Shown here: one piece after another, positions 26,671-33,856 of the stretch
Numbering within the stretch: the first letter of the stretch is position 1
How the letters are laid out: each line of letters starts with the position of its first letter
From: Paraprevotella clara YIT 11840
GTDB taxonomy: Bacteria > Bacteroidota > Bacteroidia > Bacteroidales > Bacteroidaceae
Reading direction: 5' to 3'
DNA length: 64,000 bases
Assembly: GCF_000233955.1 (NCBI RefSeq)
Contig: NZ_JH376616.1
Coordinates: 124,001 to 188,000 of the forward strand
Made by a program: the position numbers and the translations under genes
The notes under the pieces: model-generated
Database searches by the model: none
What the model saw: the letters and a program-made list of their open reading frames with translations, nothing else
Told to the model about the DNA's origin: nothing

Positions 26671-28248
26671 ATGACAAGCGAAGTTATAGTAGATGTTCAG
26701 CCCAAGGAGATTTCCATTGCATTGTTAGAGGACAAGAGGCTGGTGGAATTTCAGAAAGAAGGTCGGTCGGCCTCTTTCGTGGTGGGCAACATATATCTGG
26801 CAAAAGTGAGGAAACTTATGCCGGGGCTGAACGCATGCTTTGTGAACGTAGGCTATGAACGCGATGCTTTCTTACATTACCTTGATCTTGGCCCTAAATT
26901 CAACTCTTACACCAAATACCTCAAACAAGTAACCAGCGACAAAAAGAAATTGTACCCATTCTCGAAGGCTTCCATCCTGCCCGACCTTGAGAAAGACGGA
27001 AGCGTACAAACCACGCTCCAGCAAGGACAAGAGATTCTGGTACAAATTGTAAAAGAACCCATTTCGACCAAAGGACCGCGCCTGACTTGTGAGCTATCGT
27101 TCCCCGGACGTTTTCTGGTACTGATGCCTTTCCAAGACAAGGTGTCCGTATCTTCCAAAATAAAATCAGCCGAGGAGCGTGCACGTTTAAAACAGCTCAT
27201 TCAAAGCATCAAGCCCAAAAACTTCGGTGTTATCGTCAGAACGGTGGCCGAAGGGAAACGCGTGGCCGAACTCGACTCGGAACTCAAGGTATTAGTCAAA
27301 AGATGTGAGGATGCCTTTATTAAAGCGCAAAAAGCAAGCAAGCTTCCCGAACTGGTATTTGAAGAAACCAGCCGCACGGTAGCCATGCTGCGGGATTTGT
27401 TCAATCCTTCGTATGAAAACATCTATATCAACGATACGGATATTTTCAGCGAAGTAAAAGACTACGTGACGCTGATAGCCCCGGAAAGTGCGGGCATCGT
27501 GAAACAGTACACAGGCAAACTGCCCATCTTCGACAACTTTGACGTGACCAAACAAATCAAATCGTCGTTTGGAAAAACCGTATCTTATAAGCATGGGGCT
27601 TATCTGATCATCGAACATACGGAAGCATTGCATGTCGTGGACGTGAACAGCGGCAACCGCTCCAAGTCGAAAGACGGACAGGAAGCCAATGCGTTGGATG
27701 TCAACCTGGGGGCGGCAGACGAACTGGCACGCCAATTAAGACTGCGCGACATGGGAGGTATTATCGTGGTAGACTTCATCGATATGAACCTGGCGGAAGA
27801 CCGGCAAAAATTGTACGAACGCATGTGCGAAAACATGAAGAAGGACCGTGCCCGCCATAATATCCTGCCATTAAGCAAATTCGGCTTGATGCAGATTACA
27901 CGCCAACGCGTGCGTCCGGTCATGGATGTAAATGTGGATGAAGTATGTCCTACTTGTTTCGGTAAGGGTACCGTGAAATCAAGCTTTCTGTTTACAGACG
28001 TTTTGGAAAGCAAGATCAGCACGATGGCCAATAAATTAGGGATTAAGAATTTCACGCTTCATGTCCACCCGTATGTGGCAGCCTACATCAACCAGGGCAT
28101 CGTTTCCCTGAAACGCAAGTGGCAAGTCAAATACGGATTCGGACTCAAAGTAATCCCCAGTCAGAAACTGGGTTTCCTGCAATATGAGTTCTACGACAAG
28201 AACGGGCAGGAAATAGATATGAAAGAAGAAATCGAAATCAAACATTAA
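26671..28248 (+). CDS. rng: Ribonuclease G / E family endoribonuclease
   Basis: Protein of 525 residues. It has an N-terminal S1-type region, the catalytic acidic residues in LHVVDVNSGN and GIIVVDFIDMNLAEDRQ, and a CPTCFGKG zinc-link motif near residue 430. RNase G/E processes rRNA and degrades mRNA. The start MTSEVIVDVQ (ATG 26671) is preferred over an upstream in-frame ATG (26626), which lies in a hairpin region and lacks conserved residues. A bidirectional terminator follows. Confidence 0.95.
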   Translation: MTSEVIVDVQPKEISIALLEDKRLVEFQKEGRSASFVVGNIYLAKVRKLMPGLNACFVNVGYERDAFLHYLDLGPKFNSYTKYLKQVTSDKKKLYPFSKASILPDLEKDGSVQTTLQQGQEILVQIVKEPISTKGPRLTCELSFPGRFLVLMPFQDKVSVSSKIKSAEERARLKQLIQSIKPKNFGVIVRTVAEGKRVAELDSELKVLVKRCEDAFIKAQKASKLPELVFEETSRTVAMLRDLFNPSYENIYINDTDIFSEVKDYVTLIAPESAGIVKQYTGKLPIFDNFDVTKQIKSSFGKTVSYKHGAYLIIEHTEALHVVDVNSGNRSKSKDGQEANALDVNLGAADELARQLRLRDMGGIIVVDFIDMNLAEDRQKLYERMCENMKKDRARHNILPLSKFGLMQITRQRVRPVMDVNVDEVCPTCFGKGTVKSSFLFTDVLESKISTMANKLGIKNFTLHVHPYVAAYINQGIVSLKRKWQVKYGFGLKVIPSQKLGFLQYEFYDKNGQEIDMKEEIEIKH

Positions 28249-28249
28249 C

Positions 28250-28293
28250 GAGAAAAGGTTGCCTGCACGGAATGTCCGGAGGCAACCTTTTCT
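28250..28293. terminator. Bidirectional terminator between RNase G and the esterase gene
   Basis: Stem of about 14 bp (AGAAAAGGTTGCCT from 28251, partner ending at 28292) with T or A runs on both sides. It serves two convergent genes. Confidence 0.8.
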
Positions 28294-28305
28294 GTTTCTA
28301 TTTAC

Positions 28306-29781
28306 TTATTTATTTTCATTTCCCGTATTTTCCAAAATAGCTTTCTTTACTTCTTCAGCTATCACGGCGGCACCTTTGTCATTGGGGTGGATGCCATCCG
28401 AAATCAACCATTCGGGATGGCCGTCGAACACGGAGTGGAGATCGATGACTTTCAGCTTGTTCTTCCGGGCCAACCTCCGGATCATAGGGATGACACCATT
28501 GACAATCACACTGTCCGAAATGTCAAAAGCCGAACTCATCGCCTTTACCGGATAAGCCAGATAAATATCCGGACGGGCAGGCAAAGCCTTTAATTCGTCT
28601 ATCATCTGCTGTGCATCCGTCATAAATTCATCCTTGTATTTCCAGTTTTGCGGCTTGCTGTCGTTCGTACCCAATTTAATGACCACGACATCCGGATTAA
28701 ATTCCTTACACCACCGGTACACGTCATTCTTCATATAAGGGCAATCGCCTTTCTGCAACATCGTATGGCCGCTCACCCCGAAATTCCTGACCCGATATTT
28801 GTTTCCCAATTTCCGGCCCAAGACAGCCGGATAACCATACTCTTCACTCAAAGAAATGCCATAGCCATCCGTAATACTGTTTCCCACACATGCCACCCTG
28901 AGCGCATCCCCATCCGGGGCATCCAATCCCTCCAACCAAGCTTTCAAGTCTGCCAGCATCTGTTCGTGGCATGCAAAAGAAGGGTTATAACCCCAACCAT
29001 GTCCGCCCGTGGGATAAATATGCATCGCGGCAGGCACTTCCGCCTGTGACAAAGCCGTATAATATTTAATGGAATTGGAGACTGGCACTACCGTATCATC
29101 CCCGCTCAACAACAGCAATGCCGGAGGTACCATGTGGCGACGGATATGCCGTTCATTGGAGTATCGCAACTGCTCCTCGTGCGAAGGTTCTTTCCCGATA
29201 AAAGAATAAACGGAACCATTATGGGTCTGGTTCAGCTCCATTGAAATAACAGGATAAAACAATATCTGGAAATCGGGACGGCAATCGAAAGGCGCCTTGA
29301 CCGCTACCGTAGAAGCCAGATGCCCGCCTGCCGAAGAACCCATAATTCCCACATCGTAAGGATTAATCCGCCATGCCGCCGCATGCCGCCGTATCACGCG
29401 TATAGCCTCTTGCGCGTCGCTGACCGGAACTTCCGGATGCCCGAAAGGCAAACGATACTTCAACACGGCGTATGCAATACCCATCTCATTGAAATAAGGC
29501 GCCCAATCGTAGCCTTCATGCCCAAGGGCTATGAACGAATAACCTCCTCCGGGACAAGCCAGAATGATACGCCCCGTAGCTTTGGCCGAATCCGGAAGGA
29601 ACACACGGATCTCTGGCGCATAAATACCATCCTGTTGCCGCTCCGGCCCGCCATCCCTGCCGTTCGTATTCGGCAAGCCTTGCTCCCAAAGCTTCACGTC
29701 AAACCAGGACTGTGCATGCAAAGCCGTCCGCCCCCAAACCACAATCCCCAAGAAACAAAAAATTCCAAACCACTTTTTCAT
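28306..29781 (-). CDS. Two-domain secreted esterase: alpha/beta-hydrolase plus SGNH hydrolase
   Basis: Exported protein of 491 residues with a signal peptide (1-24, cut after LHAQ). Residues about 40-290 form an alpha/beta hydrolase of the BD-FAE/acetyl-xylan-esterase-like type: oxyanion segment PGGGYSF, nucleophile Ser150 in GSSAGG, and His261 in GGHGWG. Residues about 295-485 form an SGNH hydrolase with GNSITDG (Ser302), GTND (Asn373) and DGIHP (Asp462, His465). Such pairs act on acylated plant polysaccharides (acetyl or feruloyl groups). The gene is alone on its strand and no glycosidase or SusC/D pair is near, so the substrate is unknown. Related double esterases are known in gut Bacteroidetes. 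Confidence 0.85.
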   Translation of the reverse strand: MKKWFGIFCFLGIVVWGRTALHAQSWFDVKLWEQGLPNTNGRDGGPERQQDGIYAPEIRVFLPDSAKATGRIILACPGGGYSFIALGHEGYDWAPYFNEMGIAYAVLKYRLPFGHPEVPVSDAQEAIRVIRRHAAAWRINPYDVGIMGSSAGGHLASTVAVKAPFDCRPDFQILFYPVISMELNQTHNGSVYSFIGKEPSHEEQLRYSNERHIRRHMVPPALLLLSGDDTVVPVSNSIKYYTALSQAEVPAAMHIYPTGGHGWGYNPSFACHEQMLADLKAWLEGLDAPDGDALRVACVGNSITDGYGISLSEEYGYPAVLGRKLGNKYRVRNFGVSGHTMLQKGDCPYMKNDVYRWCKEFNPDVVVIKLGTNDSKPQNWKYKDEFMTDAQQMIDELKALPARPDIYLAYPVKAMSSAFDISDSVIVNGVIPMIRRLARKNKLKVIDLHSVFDGHPEWLISDGIHPNDKGAAVIAEEVKKAILENTGNENK

Positions 29782-29853
29782 GTTTACATTCTATAATAAG
29801 GAATAAAAATCAGGGCAAAAATAATAATAATATTCATACGAAGCGGAAAACGC

Positions 29854-29884
29854 TTGCATTTCCTCCGTAAAATATGTAATTTTG
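29854..29884 (+). promoter_or_regulatory. Bacteroidetes-type promoter of the GH25 gene
   Basis: TTG (29854-29856), 20 bases, TAATTTTG (29877-29884). The GH25 start codon is 21 bases beyond the -7 box. Confidence 0.7.
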
Positions 29885-29904
29885 CGAAATAACATCCATG
29901 CACC

Positions 29905-30759
29905 ATGAGAAATTTCATTTCATTTCTTACTATCATATTATGTTGCCTGACGGTAACCCCCATGCACGGTCGTAAAAAGGATAAGCAAGCAGACAAGGAG
30001 GAAGTGGTCTTGGCCATGGTTGAGCCCGACATGATGGCCACTCCGAGCCATTCGCATCCCGTCGTTGCTCCGGTAGAGGAAGCTTACCGCCACCGCATCA
30101 ATAAGAATGAACATCGTTACGGCATAGACGTATCACGCTATCAGGGAGACATAGACTGGCAAACGGTGAAAACCGACAAAAATGTAAGTTACGTCTACCT
30201 GAAAGCTACAGAAGGTGCCTCTCTGGTCGACGTGACCTATCGTTACAACCTGACTGAGGCGCGTAAAGCCGGCCTGAAAGTCGGTTGCTATCATTTCTTC
30301 AGTCCCACAGTGGATCCGGAAACCCAGTTCAAGAACTTCACAAGCACGGTGAACCTGGACGAACAAGACTTGATTCCTATCATCGACGTTGAAATCATAG
30401 GGAAAGGCAGCACGCAACGCTTTTGCGAAAGGCTTACCCGTTTTCTCCACATGGTAGAAGAACATTATGGCATCCGTCCCATCATCTACACGTCGAGTAA
30501 TTTCTACAATAAATATTTGGCCGGAAAATACACGGACTACAAATACATGATAGCCCGGTACGCAGAAGATATTCCGGAACTGACGGACGACATCCGGTTC
30601 GTCATGTGGCAGTTTACCGCCAACGGACGCATCGAGGGCATCAACGGCCCCGTAGACCGCAGCCGTTTTATGGACGAATACCATTTGGGGGACATCTTGA
30701 TTCCTAAGCAAAATTATCAAATTGCAACCCCAAGCACGTCACAAGCATCAAATAGGTAG
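29905..30759 (+). CDS. GH25-family lysozyme-like muramidase, exported
   Basis: Protein of 284 residues. A hydrophobic N-terminal signal (about 1-22) is followed by a linker and then a GH25 domain (about 70-270) with GIDVSRYQGDIDW at its start, VSYVYLKATEGAS, and the acidic pair in IPIIDVEIIG. GH25 enzymes cut the MurNAc-GlcNAc bond of peptidoglycan. It stands alone with its own promoter and terminator, so it is probably a housekeeping wall enzyme or acts on competing bacteria; there is no phage gene nearby. Confidence 0.9.
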   Translation: MRNFISFLTIILCCLTVTPMHGRKKDKQADKEEVVLAMVEPDMMATPSHSHPVVAPVEEAYRHRINKNEHRYGIDVSRYQGDIDWQTVKTDKNVSYVYLKATEGASLVDVTYRYNLTEARKAGLKVGCYHFFSPTVDPETQFKNFTSTVNLDEQDLIPIIDVEIIGKGSTQRFCERLTRFLHMVEEHYGIRPIIYTSSNFYNKYLAGKYTDYKYMIARYAEDIPELTDDIRFVMWQFTANGRIEGINGPVDRSRFMDEYHLGDILIPKQNYQIATPSTSQASNR

Positions 30760-30819
30760 CAAAAAGAAAAATCCGCAGCAAAGGAAAAAATCAAAAACAG
30801 GACAACCATACCCAACCAA

Positions 30820-30852
30820 CGCCCCGAAAAATAAAAATTCGGGGCGTTTTTG
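30820..30852 (+). terminator. Terminator after the GH25 gene
   Basis: Stem ACGCCCCGAA/TTCGGGGCGT (30820-30829 with 30838-30847) followed by T residues. Confidence 0.8.
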
Positions 30853-31179
30853 CGTACAAACACGGGCTTCTTGTTCCGTCAATCCAAGCCAAATGAAAAA
30901 TCGTTTGGCTGAAAGCGAAAAATCGCTCTCCGCAGAACGGACGGGCCATCCGAAGAAAAGCGATTTGAAATGACATGAAAACGGAAAAAACATGCTTGAA
31001 AACATATCCTGCACATTTATTTGGAGACTTTTACCTTACATGGACGAACCGGCAATTTGACGGGAAAAACATATCGGTACAAGACACGCCGGGAGACACC
31101 GACAGCATCTCCCCGCATGCCACAGGAATAAAAGAAAGCAAAAGCAACGAAACGCTGACTTTCAGAAAAAAGGAAAGCT

Positions 31180-31239
31180 CACGAGAATGCGTTATTTCCC
31201 ACCCGTAAGGGATGCGGCAGGAAATAACGCATTCTCGTG
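31180..31239. repeat. Perfect 20-bp inverted repeat with 20-base spacer
   Basis: Arms 31180-31199 and 31220-31239 are exact reverse complements. No T run follows on either strand. It lies 34 bases beyond the stop of the pseudogene remnant. It may be a dispersed palindromic element related to that at 14729-14794. Confidence 0.7.
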
Positions 31240-31272
31240 CGTCGCTATCTTTCACTTTGTCATTTTGACATT

Positions 31273-31411
31273 CTACCGGTCTACAAGTATTTTCTTCTTG
31301 CCCACAATATAAATTCCACGTGGAAGCCCATCTACGCAATGCTCCACCTTCACGTTTTTCCGAACAAGCCGCCCGAAAAAGGTCATACACATTTTGCTGT
31401 TTCCCCAAACG
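31273..31411 (-). pseudogene. Remnant of a T9SS C-terminal sorting domain, frameshifted
   Basis: On the minus strand one frame gives QQNVYDLF and, after removing a single T from the T5 run (31376-31380), the reading continues GRLVRKNVKVEHC then VDGLPRGIYIVGKKKILV and stops at TAG (31273-31275). That is the typical end of a T9SS type A sorting domain (VYDLxGRLV ... LPxGIYIVxGKK). No upstream body of the gene is visible before the TonB receptor terminator. I infer a decayed cargo gene, partly deleted. A sequencing error in the T run would fix the frame but not supply the missing body. Confidence 0.5.
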
Positions 31412-31464
31412 ACAAAGTAAATAGTTTAACTGTAGACAATGGGACTACATGACCAGAAGTGTAT

Positions 31465-31514
31465 CCCCCAATAAAAACGGGACTGCAAAAAAGCAGTCCC
31501 GTTTTTATTGGGGG
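31465..31514. terminator. Strong terminator after the TonB-dependent receptor gene
   Basis: A perfect 22-bp stem (31465-31486 with 31493-31514) around a six-base loop, containing a T5 run on either strand. It lies 24 bases after the receptor stop codon. Confidence 0.85.
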
Positions 31515-31537
31515 TAGAATATACGTTTTCCGTTTTA

Positions 31538-33772
31538 TCAAAAGGTCGTACGTAAAGTAACGTTGATATTACGTCCCATAGCATTGATTCCCGAACCGAA
31601 AGTGCGATATTTCGTATCCAGCAAATTGTCGATACCGGCCTGTACCGTCAGGTTCGGATTGAACGCATAAGAAGCTTTGAGATTCAGGGTGAACCATGCC
31701 GGAAGCCCTCTGCCCTCTTCTCCCTTCACTGTGGCGTAGCCGATATTGTCTTCCCCGTTCAGATTATAACGGTCTAGTTTCTTTCGTCCGTTAAACAAGG
31801 AATAAAACTCCACAATGGCCTTGTCGTCTTTGCTCTGAAAGGTCATGCCCACCCTTCCGAAAAGCGGAGATATATGGTCAAGGGGCATACGTTCATCCTC
31901 CCCGTCGATAATATCACCGTAAGTATAAGTAAGCGAAGCGTCTGCCATAAACATCTTGAGGAAACGGGCTTTCAGGCGCGTGGTGGAACCTACAACATAG
32001 GCCCTTCTGCTGTTATGGTTGGCATATATCTCGCTGAGTTCGCCATCATATTCTATTTCGGTATTTCCGTTCAGCGTATACGGCTTTAGCGTAATGGCAT
32101 CGAAAAGATAGGTTCCGAACACGGAAGTTTCCCAAAGGAAACGGTCGTTTTTGAACCGAGTCACATTGAAGTCGGCGTTGATAGTCTTTTCGGGGCGCAC
32201 ATCCGGGTTGGGCACAACCACCATACCCGGCTGCGAGTCGAATACCTTTCCCACATCGTCTATATTGGGCACACGATAACCGGTGGAAAGTGCCAAAGCT
32301 ATTTTCCAGTCCTTGGTCGGATTGTAGTTCAGTCCCAAACTGAAACTGTAAGTCATATTGTTCTGTTTCACTTCTTTCACGTCCTGACTCAGGAATGGGA
32401 AAAATTCGGCGGTCTCAAACGAGGAATACAACGTGGAGAATCCCAGGCGGATACCGTCACTTAGGGTCAGACGCGGAGTGATTTCCCATTGGTGGGACGC
32501 GTAGGCCTCTATATTGTGCATATAGTTTTGTCCGTCGGGGTAACGCGTGTCCAATGCAGCACGCTCACCGGTGTCCACGTCCGTTTTGTGAGCCGTAGAG
32601 GAAAGGAAGTTCAATGCACCGTCTATTCCGGCATGGATACGATGATTGTCCACCTGCTTCATCCAATCGGAAGACAATGACACCACATCCACATTCTCGT
32701 TACGGCTACCCAGCCAAACCTCGCCGAACTTACGGTTATGACGGCTTTCCTTGATTTTCTGATAGGCCACCGTAAAATCGACTCTGTCTGCCGACAACCA
32801 GTCGGCTATCTCCATCGTATAGGCTGTCATCAAACGGAACTGAGGGCCATAATACCATTCGGCAAATTTAGGTTTGTCTTTTTTCATATCCGTCAACCGG
32901 TCGTAACGGGGAATGTCCGTCGTATTCGAGAATTGGAAGTTCAACAAATGGCGGAATCTATCGTCCGGTTTGAACAGGAACTTCTGCATCAAGTCGTACT
33001 GCATATATCCAGACCCGGGTTGATGCCAGTCTTTGGAATTACCGATTAACAGGTCTTCACCATTTTCACGTATCACTTCATAAGGACGGCTAATGTATTC
33101 ATCATCCTTTAGAAAGGGGTTCTTGCGTCGTCCACTCCGCAAATCACCGAAGTTGCTATAGGATAAAGAAGTCAATGAAGCAAAACGTTCGCCGCCGATA
33201 TTGAAATCCACATGACCGGTGGTTTCTTGATTCGCACTACCGTAGCGCATAAAGGCATTACCGGAAAACCAAGTTTTCCCCCCATCGCCCAAAACCGGAT
33301 TTTTAGAACGAAAAGCCACAACTCCCCCCAAGGCATCCGAACCGTAGCTGACCGAAGAAGGACCGTAAAGCACTTCCACACGTTCCAGTATGGAAGGGTC
33401 CACGGTTATGATATTCTGTAAATGTCCGGCACGATAAATGAGATTGTTCATCTTCACGTTGTCCATGACAAGCAGCACCCGCGAACTTTCAAAACCGCGT
33501 ATCATCGGGCTTCCACCACCCTGTTGGCTTTTCTGCACTGTCAGCAAACCGTCTGTGGTCAGTAAATCGGCGGCAGTCTGTGCATTGGCTCGTTCTATCT
33601 GGTCACGGGATAAAATGTAAACCTGTTGCGGCACATTCATTTTCACATCCTGCTGACGATTGGCCGCCACTGTAATCTCTTCCATCAACCGAAGGGTTGA
33701 ATCGGCGGGTTCCGCACCATGTAAATAGATGACGGGGCATAAAAGTAATCCTGTAAAAATCTTGTTCATCAT
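31538..33772 (-). CDS. TonB-dependent outer-membrane receptor, haem-receptor-like
   Basis: Receptor of 744 residues with a signal peptide (about 1-20), a plug domain (about 40-150: QQGGGSPMIRGFESSRVLL, then LERVEVLYGPSSVSYGSDAL) and a 22-strand barrel ending NINVTLRTTF. The segment GYRVPNIDDVGKVFD and the NPDVRPEKT that follows resemble HmuR/haemoglobin receptor barrels (FRAPN..., NPxLxPE). It lacks the N-terminal carboxypeptidase-like domain of SusC proteins, and no SusD is present. It is 84 bases after the 963-residue T9SS gene, with a hairpin between, and probably shares its transcript. Ligand is inferred: haem, another metal complex, or a product of the cargo proteins. Confidence 0.88.
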   Translation of the reverse strand: MMNKIFTGLLLCPVIYLHGAEPADSTLRLMEEITVAANRQQDVKMNVPQQVYILSRDQIERANAQTAADLLTTDGLLTVQKSQQGGGSPMIRGFESSRVLLVMDNVKMNNLIYRAGHLQNIITVDPSILERVEVLYGPSSVSYGSDALGGVVAFRSKNPVLGDGGKTWFSGNAFMRYGSANQETTGHVDFNIGGERFASLTSLSYSNFGDLRSGRRKNPFLKDDEYISRPYEVIRENGEDLLIGNSKDWHQPGSGYMQYDLMQKFLFKPDDRFRHLLNFQFSNTTDIPRYDRLTDMKKDKPKFAEWYYGPQFRLMTAYTMEIADWLSADRVDFTVAYQKIKESRHNRKFGEVWLGSRNENVDVVSLSSDWMKQVDNHRIHAGIDGALNFLSSTAHKTDVDTGERAALDTRYPDGQNYMHNIEAYASHQWEITPRLTLSDGIRLGFSTLYSSFETAEFFPFLSQDVKEVKQNNMTYSFSLGLNYNPTKDWKIALALSTGYRVPNIDDVGKVFDSQPGMVVVPNPDVRPEKTINADFNVTRFKNDRFLWETSVFGTYLFDAITLKPYTLNGNTEIEYDGELSEIYANHNSRRAYVVGSTTRLKARFLKMFMADASLTYTYGDIIDGEDERMPLDHISPLFGRVGMTFQSKDDKAIVEFYSLFNGRKKLDRYNLNGEDNIGYATVKGEEGRGLPAWFTLNLKASYAFNPNLTVQAGIDNLLDTKYRTFGSGINAMGRNINVTLRTTF

Positions 33773-33795
33773 ATAGTTATTCTGTTATGTAAATT

Positions 33796-33828
33796 GTCGT
33801 TACGTCTTTTAACTCAAGACGTAACGAC
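33796..33828 (-). terminator. Hairpin between the 963-residue cargo gene and the TonB receptor gene
   Basis: Perfect 13-bp arms (33796-33808, 33816-33828) with a 7-base loop. On the minus strand it is followed by AATTTACA, a weak T tract, so it may be a partial terminator or an mRNA stabiliser that sets the level of the receptor. Confidence 0.55.
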
Positions 33829-33856
33829 AAACTCTGTTTACTTTATTATATCATCC

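Larger units (their letters stand above)
30760..31537. other. Gene-poor region of 778 bases
   Basis: Contains the GH25 terminator (30820-30852), a perfect 20-bp inverted repeat (31180-31239), a frameshifted remnant of a T9SS sorting domain (31273-31411) and the TonB receptor terminator (31465-31514). Positions about 30855-31175 show only small local hairpins and no convincing gene. It looks like a site of past deletion or insertion. Confidence 0.5.

Noticed and set aside
31031-31408. 125-codon minus-strand reading frame
   Set aside because: It crosses the 20-bp palindrome and a pseudogene remnant in a different frame, and its residues are not protein-like (many Cys, Trp and Arg). The sorting-domain reading is better.
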